DNA of 11,528 nucleotides from Opitutia bacterium (GTDB lineage Bacteria; Verrucomicrobiota; Verrucomicrobiia; Opitutales; Seribacteraceae). The position numbers and the translations under genes are program-made. The stretch's first letter is position 1; every line of letters starts with the position of its first letter. Positions 6,334 through 11,528 of this stretch are shown one piece after another. The notes under the pieces were generated by a model that searched no databases, had not been told where the DNA came from, and saw only the letters and a program-made list of their open reading frames with translations. The stretch is from the NCBI GenBank assembly GCA_018695085.1, contig JABHOU010000323.1, positions 1-11,528 of the forward strand, read 5' to 3'.

Positions 6334-8442
6334 ATGAATTACTTGAAAACGCTTTTCAATCTTACTGCTTCCATCTTCATAACGTCGAAAATCGTTGCTT
6401 CTGCTTCGATGACTGCCGAGATTGTTGTCTACGGTGATGGATCAGGAGGAGTGACCGCAGCCGTCCAAGGTGCCCGCATGGGCAAATCCGTCATTCTGGT
6501 ATCAAATTATCACGGTCATATCGGTGGGCTTACTTCATCAGGTCTCGGTTGGACGGATATCGGGAATCGTGCTATTCTAGGTGGTCTTTCCCGTGAATTC
6601 TATGGCCGGGTCTATAGACATTACCAAAACGACTCCGCATGGGTTCACCAGAAAAGCGACCAGTACCCGAAGAAAGGGCAGGGTGCTCCTACCTTCGATC
6701 CCTTGACGAAACTCGCGAGTGCCTTCGAGCCCAAGGTAGCCGAGCTGATCTTCAAGGACATGGCCATGGAAGCAGGGGTAAAAATCATTCAGGGCCGCAT
6801 CGATCAATTGAATGGTGTAAGCCTCAACGGTACCTCGATCTCCCACCTCCGTCTTGATGACGGTAGGGCCATCGATGGAAAAATGTTTATCGATGCTTCT
6901 TACGAGGGAGATCTAATGGCCGCTGCCGGTGTCTCCTTCCGCACGGGTCGAGAGTCGAACAAGGAATTTAACGAGACTCACAATGGCTATACCGGAACGA
7001 ATCATGGGAATCAGGTCGAGGTTAAGATTGATCCCTATCTCACTCAGGGGGACTCAACCTCCGGGCTCATTCGCGGTATTACGAATCCTGCTCCAAATGC
7101 CTCCAAGACGGTAATCGGCGCCGGCGACCATCGCTTTCAGGCTTACTGCTACCGCCTCTGCCTAACCGATGCGCCTGAGAACCGGATTTTAATCACCAAG
7201 CCTGATGCGTACGACGAAGCTGATTTCGAGATTGTCCTACGAGCCGTGGAAGCAGGCAAAAAAAATCGGTTTTTCAAGACTTCCCCGATGCCCAACCGGA
7301 AGACCGACTCAAACAACGTCAGCGGAATCTCGATGGACTACGTCGGCAAGAATTATGGAACTGATGAAAACGGTAAGCCATGGAACTGGGCCACTCTCAA
7401 GCATAAGCAACGCGACGTTCTCGCCAACGACCATATTTACTGGCAGCTCGGTCTCATCTGGACGATACAGAACCACCCACGGGTTCCAAAGGCAATTCGT
7501 AAGGCGTGGTCCCGGTGGGGGCTCTGCAAGGATGAGTTCACCGACAACGATGGCATTCCTTACAATCTTTATGTGCGGGAGGCCCGTCGCATGTCCTCTC
7601 CTTTCGTTATGACGGAGGCCCACTGTCGCAACGAATTACCTATCGATGATTCAATCGCCATGGGTGCCTACACAATGGATTCCCACAATGTTCAGCGTCT
7701 CGTGCAAAACGGTTTCGTAAGGAATGAGGGAGACATCCAGAAACCTCTGAGGAACAAGGGACCTTACCGTATATCCTATCGGGCCATCGTTCCTTCATCG
7801 GATGAATGTACAAACCTACTCGTGCCTTGGTCGCTTTCGTCGACCCACATTGCCTTTGGGAGCATTCGGATGGAGCCTGTTTACATGTGCCTCGGACAAG
7901 CTGCCGCAACTGCGGCCTCTTTGGCCATAGATCTGGAAAGCCCCGTACAGGATGTGCCCTATTCGACTTTGCGTGAGCGGCTCCTTGCCGACGACGCGCG
8001 CCTTGAGATGCCCGAACCCAAGCCTGCCGTGGTTGCTGATGGGATTCTTCTCGATGACGATTTGGCCGAATTTTCGGGTACATGGGGCGCCGGTCATAGT
8101 ATTCGACCTTTCATTGGTGCCCGTTACAGACACAACGCTGGCAAGGCTTCTCCGAAAACCAAGGCAACCTTCTCCATCCCAAAAGTCGCATGGGATGGAG
8201 TTGCCCGCGAAGTCCGAATCCATTGGCCTGCCCAAGAAAACCGGGCGACCAACGTCCCCATTACCATTACGCACTCCGAGGGCGAGACGAAATATACGCT
8301 TAACCAGCGCGTGCCCGGCAAACTGGGTGGTTGGAACTCCCTCGGAACCTTTACCTTTGATAAGCAAAGTGCGGTTGTTATCGGTACCAAGGGCACGGAT
8401 GGTCACGTGCTTATCGATGCCATATTGTTGAAAAAGCCATAA
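6334..8442 (+). CDS. FAD-dependent oxidoreductase with C-terminal golvesin/xanthan-lyase-like domain
   Basis: A 702-residue protein of the FAD_oxidored type (PF12831-like). The Rossmann loop is at about residues 30-43 (IVVYGDGSGGVTAAVQGARM), followed by a HIGGLTSSGLGWTD segment, a DASYEGDLMAAAGVSFRTGRES block from D187 (the FAD/substrate core of the family), and a closing flavin segment near residues 507-530 (AFGSIRMEPVYMCLGQAAAT). Residues about 573-702 are a separate beta domain with RYRHNAG, VRIHWPAQ and LGTFTF strands, like the golvesin C-terminal domain. That domain is why such proteins are often mislabelled xanthan lyase; the catalytic part here is an oxidoreductase. The N-terminus (first 25 residues) is hydrophobic but has Lys at 19, so export is likely but not certain. 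M26 (base 6409) could start a cytoplasmic form. It sits 72 bases after the GH gene. The substrate is unknown; oxidation of a sugar or uronate-like product is an inference from context. Confidence 0.85.
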   Translation: MNYLKTLFNLTASIFITSKIVASASMTAEIVVYGDGSGGVTAAVQGARMGKSVILVSNYHGHIGGLTSSGLGWTDIGNRAILGGLSREFYGRVYRHYQNDSAWVHQKSDQYPKKGQGAPTFDPLTKLASAFEPKVAELIFKDMAMEAGVKIIQGRIDQLNGVSLNGTSISHLRLDDGRAIDGKMFIDASYEGDLMAAAGVSFRTGRESNKEFNETHNGYTGTNHGNQVEVKIDPYLTQGDSTSGLIRGITNPAPNASKTVIGAGDHRFQAYCYRLCLTDAPENRILITKPDAYDEADFEIVLRAVEAGKKNRFFKTSPMPNRKTDSNNVSGISMDYVGKNYGTDENGKPWNWATLKHKQRDVLANDHIYWQLGLIWTIQNHPRVPKAIRKAWSRWGLCKDEFTDNDGIPYNLYVREARRMSSPFVMTEAHCRNELPIDDSIAMGAYTMDSHNVQRLVQNGFVRNEGDIQKPLRNKGPYRISYRAIVPSSDECTNLLVPWSLSSTHIAFGSIRMEPVYMCLGQAAATAASLAIDLESPVQDVPYSTLRERLLADDARLEMPEPKPAVVADGILLDDDLAEFSGTWGAGHSIRPFIGARYRHNAGKASPKTKATFSIPKVAWDGVAREVRIHWPAQENRATNVPITITHSEGETKYTLNQRVPGKLGGWNSLGTFTFDKQSAVVIGTKGTDGHVLIDAILLKKP

Positions 8443-8541
8443 ACCTTGCTTTGTTGATCGTCATAGATTCCCCCCTTTGGATTAATGATTAAGAAGGTGA
8501 TTCGCTGAAATCCGTTTTTGATTCCATTCCAAGTCTGTACT

Positions 8542-8553
8542 TGCTCTTGAGCA
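8542..8553. promoter_or_regulatory. Small inverted repeat in the gap before sulfatase 2
   Basis: TGCTC and GAGCA flank a TT, giving a 12-base near-palindrome about 48 bases before the ATG at 8601. This is the largest gap in the window (158 bases), so an operator or internal promoter would fit here, but the arms are short. No good -35/-10 pair was identified. Confidence 0.2.
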
Positions 8554-8600
8554 GATCCGCCATCAAGGATTCTCACCCATTCATCCCTAACCAACCAATT

Positions 8601-10133
8601 ATGATTGCCCGCATTCTACTCTCTCTGCTCGCCACGAGTTGCCTTCTCCACGCTGATCATCACAAGTTGCCCAACGTTGTGTTCATTCTCGCCGACGATC
8701 TTGGGATCGGGGACGTTTCACCAACCAACTCGGACTGCAAGATCAAGACCCCCCACTTGCAAAAGATGGCCGACGAGGGAATCACCTTTCTCGACGCCCA
8801 TTCCTCCAGCGCCGTCTGCACGCCCACTAGATACGGGGTGTTGACCGGACGCTACAACTGGCGCTCCCGCCTCGCCCGGGGCGTGTTGCGGGGAACCAGC
8901 GACCACTTGATTCCCGCCAAGCGGGCCACCGTTGCCCACCTGCTCAAGAAGGCCGGATACCATACCCAGATGATTGGCAAATGGCACCTCGGTTGGGACT
9001 GGGCTCGCGTCGACAAGAAGGAAAAGAAGTGGGAGAACATCGACTTTTCCAAGCCGGTCAAGAACGGCCCCGACGTCAATGGTTTCGACCGCTACTACGG
9101 TCATTGCGGATCCCTCGACATGGCGCCTTACGTTTGGGTCGACACCGGTAAGGTCACGGCCTTGCCGGACCGCATGGAGGGCGTTACCAGCAAGGAGGAC
9201 CGCTATGGTTGGTACCGAAAGGGCCCCATGGGCTCGGATTTCCACATCGACGATGTATTGCCCCATTTGTTCGACAAGGGCATCGCCTACGTTAAGGAAC
9301 GGGCGAAGACGAAAAAGCCTTTCTTTCTCTACCTTCCGTTGCCGGCACCGCACACGCCAATCGTGCCAGTTCCCCCGTTCAAGGGAGCCAGCAAGATCAA
9401 CCCCTACGCCGATTTCGTGATGCAGGTGGATGGCCACGTGGGCGATTTGCTCGCCACCCTCAAGGAGGCCGGCGTCGACGAGAATACCTTGGTTTTCTTC
9501 ACCAGCGACAATGGTTGTTCCCCTCAAGGAAACTTCGAGTTGTTGAAGGAGTTCGGTCATGACCCCAGCGCCGGCTACCGCGGACACAAGGCGGACATAT
9601 ACGAGGGCGGGCATCGCGTGCCGTTCATCGCCCGCTGGCCCAAGAGCATAAAGGCGGGCCAAAAGACCAACGCCCTCGCGTGCCTGACCGACCTGTACGA
9701 TACCATGAGGGAGATAACCGGTCAGCCGAAGAAGGACAAGGGGGGAGAAGATTCCTTCAGTCTATTGCCTGCATTCAGGGGCAAACAGAGCACCACGAGG
9801 AAGACACTCATCAGCCATTCCATCGGTGGCTCGTTCTCCATTCGTCAAGGCGACTGGAAATTGTGCCTCTCCGCCGGGAGCGGTGGTTGGAGCGCTCCGC
9901 GCGAAACTGAAGCCAAGAAGAAGAAACTTCCCCCGATGCAACTCTTCGACCTCAAGAAGGACCGTGGCGAACGTAAGAACCTGCTTGCGACCAACCGCCC
10001 CAAGGCCAACGACCTGATTTTCCTCTTGGCCAAGGAAGTTAATCACGGTCGCAGTTCCCCCGGTAAACGAGTGCCCAATGACCGCGAGGTCACCTTCTTG
10101 CCCGGAGGGGTGGAAATGCCTAGGGGCAAATAG
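8601..10133 (+). CDS. Secreted S1 sulfatase, arylsulfatase A/GALNS type
   Basis: A 510-residue sulfatase with a complete active site: metal ligands D32-D33 in FILADDLG, formylglycine site C73-T-P-T-R77 followed by YGVLTG, catalytic K127 and H129 in GKWHLG, metal ligands D303-N304 in TSDNG, and K330 in GHKADIYEGGHRVPF. It should remove a sulfate ester from a glycan. ATG 8601 is chosen because it begins the signal peptide directly (MIARILLSLLATSCLLHA). An in-frame TTG at 8541 would add 20 polar residues in front. Cleavage after A18 is likely; ATS-C14 weakly resembles a lipobox, so lipid anchoring is possible. No Shine-Dalgarno is seen. It is only distantly similar to the sulfatase at 2899-4401, so the pair is not a recent duplication and probably acts on different sulfate positions. 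The gap to the next gene is 51 bases, suggesting co-transcription. Confidence 0.93.
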   Translation: MIARILLSLLATSCLLHADHHKLPNVVFILADDLGIGDVSPTNSDCKIKTPHLQKMADEGITFLDAHSSSAVCTPTRYGVLTGRYNWRSRLARGVLRGTSDHLIPAKRATVAHLLKKAGYHTQMIGKWHLGWDWARVDKKEKKWENIDFSKPVKNGPDVNGFDRYYGHCGSLDMAPYVWVDTGKVTALPDRMEGVTSKEDRYGWYRKGPMGSDFHIDDVLPHLFDKGIAYVKERAKTKKPFFLYLPLPAPHTPIVPVPPFKGASKINPYADFVMQVDGHVGDLLATLKEAGVDENTLVFFTSDNGCSPQGNFELLKEFGHDPSAGYRGHKADIYEGGHRVPFIARWPKSIKAGQKTNALACLTDLYDTMREITGQPKKDKGGEDSFSLLPAFRGKQSTTRKTLISHSIGGSFSIRQGDWKLCLSAGSGGWSAPRETEAKKKKLPPMQLFDLKKDRGERKNLLATNRPKANDLIFLLAKEVNHGRSSPGKRVPNDREVTFLPGGVEMPRGK

Positions 10134-10184
10134 TTTTCCTTTCATTAAACCCCAAGCACCCATTCCAAATACCGTACCGTTTTC

Positions 10185-11528
10185 ATGAAAAAATACCTAA
10201 TTCCCGCCATTGGCATCCCTGCCTTGTTTCTTGCTCACCTCGCCTTGGGCGAAGAATCCTGGTCCATCCATACCGCCACCGAATGGAAGGCCACCATCGA
10301 GTCCAGTGAGGGCGTCACCATAGAGAAAGGAGTTGTTTCTCCCACCACCAAGGCTGGTTCCCTCCGGACCAAGATGAAGAGCTTCAAGGAGAAGCGCTCG
10401 GCCAAATCCCTCACCATCGAGCAATCCGCCCTTTGGCAAAACTGGGAAGCCAAGCCCCGGGTTGGTCCCAAGAACCTCCGCGATGCACCCGTGTTTCTCA
10501 CCATGGGCCCAGGGGACTACTGGATGTTCGGCAAGTACGGCGGTATGCCCAAGAAAGGTAAGCAACCCTTCGAGGCCACGGATGCCAAGCTCAAGGGCTT
10601 TGACGTCCCCTTGAAGACCACCACCATCCCAACCCAGTTCAATGCCCCTGGCGGTTTGGTCAAGGGCAAGGGGGGGTACCATGCTTGGCAGAGCAAGGAC
10701 ATGGTCCACTGGGTGCATCACGGATGCGTCACCCCCGGGTTCGCCAAATGGGTGACCACGGCCGAGCAAGTGGACGGAAAAACTTTCATCTACTACGACT
10801 TTCCGAATGATCAGGACCCCCACCTTTTCATCGACGAGGACCTGACAGACGGCAAGCCGGGCAAGAACATGGGCATCGCCTTGAACGATCCGTCCCATGG
10901 CTCGGACTGCGCCGTAATCCGCGACCTCAAGGGCAAGTTCCATATCATCTTTGAAGACTGGAGTCCGATCAATGCCCGCAAGCATTCCTGGGATTCACCG
11001 CTCGCCGGCCATGCCGTCAGCTCGAATGGAATTAACGGATACTCCATTGTGAACCCCGCGGTGGACGAGCGTACCAAGCCGACCGGCAAGATAGCCGAGT
11101 ACCTCCACCCGCACTGGGCCAAGGAGGACCCGAAGCGATTCAAAACCAACATTGCGAAATACGAAGTCCACGAGCCGGTGCAAAACGCTTATGGCGACTG
11201 GGCTGCCATTTCAATTGGGGGACAATACTACCTCTTTTGCGACTTTCACCCGGCCCACAAGGGAATCCGCATCGCCTGGTTTACTTCCTCGAGCATCGAC
11301 AAGCCCTTCACCTTCTGCGGGGAAATCGGCAAGGGTCACCCCGATCCGGACATCGGGTTCGCCGAGGGTCGGTTCTACCTGGTCACCCAGACTTCCAAGG
11401 ATTACGTCAGCCCTGGTCCATGGGTGGAAAAGGTGGAGGCTCGTGTGGGCGTGGACACCAACAAGGACGGCAAGGCAGACCAATGGAGCAAATGGCAGGA
11501 AGCCAAGGAAAGTTATGACTACGTCAAG
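10185..11528 (+). CDS. Secreted beta-propeller glycosidase-like protein, GH43/GH32-like (3' partial)
   Basis: The frame opens at ATG 10185 and remains free of stops for 448 codons to the last base, so the C-terminus is missing. The protein starts with a signal peptide (MKKYLIPAIGIPALFLAHLALG, cut near G22-E23). A leading segment of about 75 residues is followed by a five-bladed-propeller pattern: DAPVFLTMGPGDYWMFGKYG (D100 a candidate catalytic Asp), GYHAWQSKDMVHW at about 165-176 (the SKDMVHW turn typical of GH43/GH32-like enzymes), GSDCAVIRD with D241 (candidate second Asp), and a late YEVHEPVQNAYGDW with E330 (candidate acid). These catalytic assignments are inferred from spacing only. An EF-hand-like loop lies at D424-S435. 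Placed after a sulfatase, it probably removes a terminal sugar from desulfated chains. A GH117-like or non-catalytic propeller is an alternative. Confidence 0.7.
   Translation, partial: MKKYLIPAIGIPALFLAHLALGEESWSIHTATEWKATIESSEGVTIEKGVVSPTTKAGSLRTKMKSFKEKRSAKSLTIEQSALWQNWEAKPRVGPKNLRDAPVFLTMGPGDYWMFGKYGGMPKKGKQPFEATDAKLKGFDVPLKTTTIPTQFNAPGGLVKGKGGYHAWQSKDMVHWVHHGCVTPGFAKWVTTAEQVDGKTFIYYDFPNDQDPHLFIDEDLTDGKPGKNMGIALNDPSHGSDCAVIRDLKGKFHIIFEDWSPINARKHSWDSPLAGHAVSSNGINGYSIVNPAVDERTKPTGKIAEYLHPHWAKEDPKRFKTNIAKYEVHEPVQNAYGDWAAISIGGQYYLFCDFHPAHKGIRIAWFTSSSIDKPFTFCGEIGKGHPDPDIGFAEGRFYLVTQTSKDYVSPGPWVEKVEARVGVDTNKDGKADQWSKWQEAKESYDYVK

Noticed and set aside
6326..6337. Three-codon ORF (ATG AAA TTA TGA) overlapping the FAD oxidoreductase start as ATGA
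   Set aside because: Too short to distinguish from chance in AT-rich sequence, and it has no ribosome site.
8718..9662. A 314-codon open frame on the minus strand
   Set aside because: It lies entirely antisense to the well-supported sulfatase at 8601-10133, has low-complexity Val/Gly/Leu-rich composition and shows no recognisable domain; it reflects the codon usage of the true gene.
2899..10133. Possible tandem duplication of the two sulfatase genes
   Set aside because: Their active-site motifs, lengths and C-terminal regions differ strongly (SGSH-like versus ASA/GALNS-like); they share only family-wide signatures.
10197..10985. A 262-codon open frame on the minus strand
   Set aside because: Antisense to the propeller gene, which has a signal peptide and propeller motifs. 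The minus-strand product has no domain or plausible start context.
1..11528. Mobile elements, CRISPR arrays, tRNA or rRNA genes
   Set aside because: No transposase or integrase frames, spaced repeats, terminal inverted repeats or RNA-gene-like sequences were found; the genes are closely packed on one strand.

Overview
The window is an 11.5 kb, all-plus-strand, gene-dense block from a PVC-superphylum bacterium (Planctomycetota or Verrucomicrobiota; a marine or otherwise sulfated-glycan-rich habitat is inferred). The phylum call rests mainly on the first gene. It is a composite of a glucose/sorbosone-dehydrogenase-like beta-propeller, a HEAT-repeat middle and a C-terminal CxxCH haem domain, an architecture largely confined to that superphylum. 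Two sulfatases and a family-typical FAD oxidoreductase in the same block agree with it. I cannot resolve genus or even phylum.

Layout: (1) 2-2875, PVC-type dehydrogenase/cytochrome, cut at its 5' end by the window edge; (2) 2899-4401, S1 sulfatase related to heparan N-sulfatases, with a non-canonical formylglycine site; (3) 4519-6261, secreted clan GH-A-like glycoside hydrolase; (4) 6334-8442, FAD-dependent oxidoreductase with a C-terminal golvesin/xanthan-lyase-like beta domain; (5) 8601-10133, S1 sulfatase of arylsulfatase A/GALNS type with a normal CxPxR site; (6) 10185-11528, secreted beta-propeller glycosidase-like protein that stays open to the last base and is cut by the 3' edge. The gaps between genes are 23, 117, 72, 158 and 51 bases, so no gene-free stretch exceeds 300 bases. 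No tRNA, rRNA, CRISPR array or mobile element was seen.

All five genes whose starts are visible encode plausible N-terminal export signals (the one in gene 4 is weak), so this looks like a periplasmic or secreted programme. The inferred job is breakdown of a sulfated polysaccharide or glycoprotein glycan. The two sulfatases would desulfate, the GH-A and propeller enzymes would cleave glycosidic bonds, and the two oxidoreductases could oxidise released sugars and pass electrons to a haem carrier. No transporter, SusC/D pair, regulator or sulfatase-maturation enzyme is in the window. The substrate cannot be named from sequence alone.

The points most worth a second look are the CSTFR maturation site in sulfatase 1, the His-Glu (not Asn-Glu) acid/base strand in the GH-A protein, an EF-hand-like calcium loop in three unrelated proteins of the block, and the pairing of two redox proteins with desulfation and hydrolysis genes.
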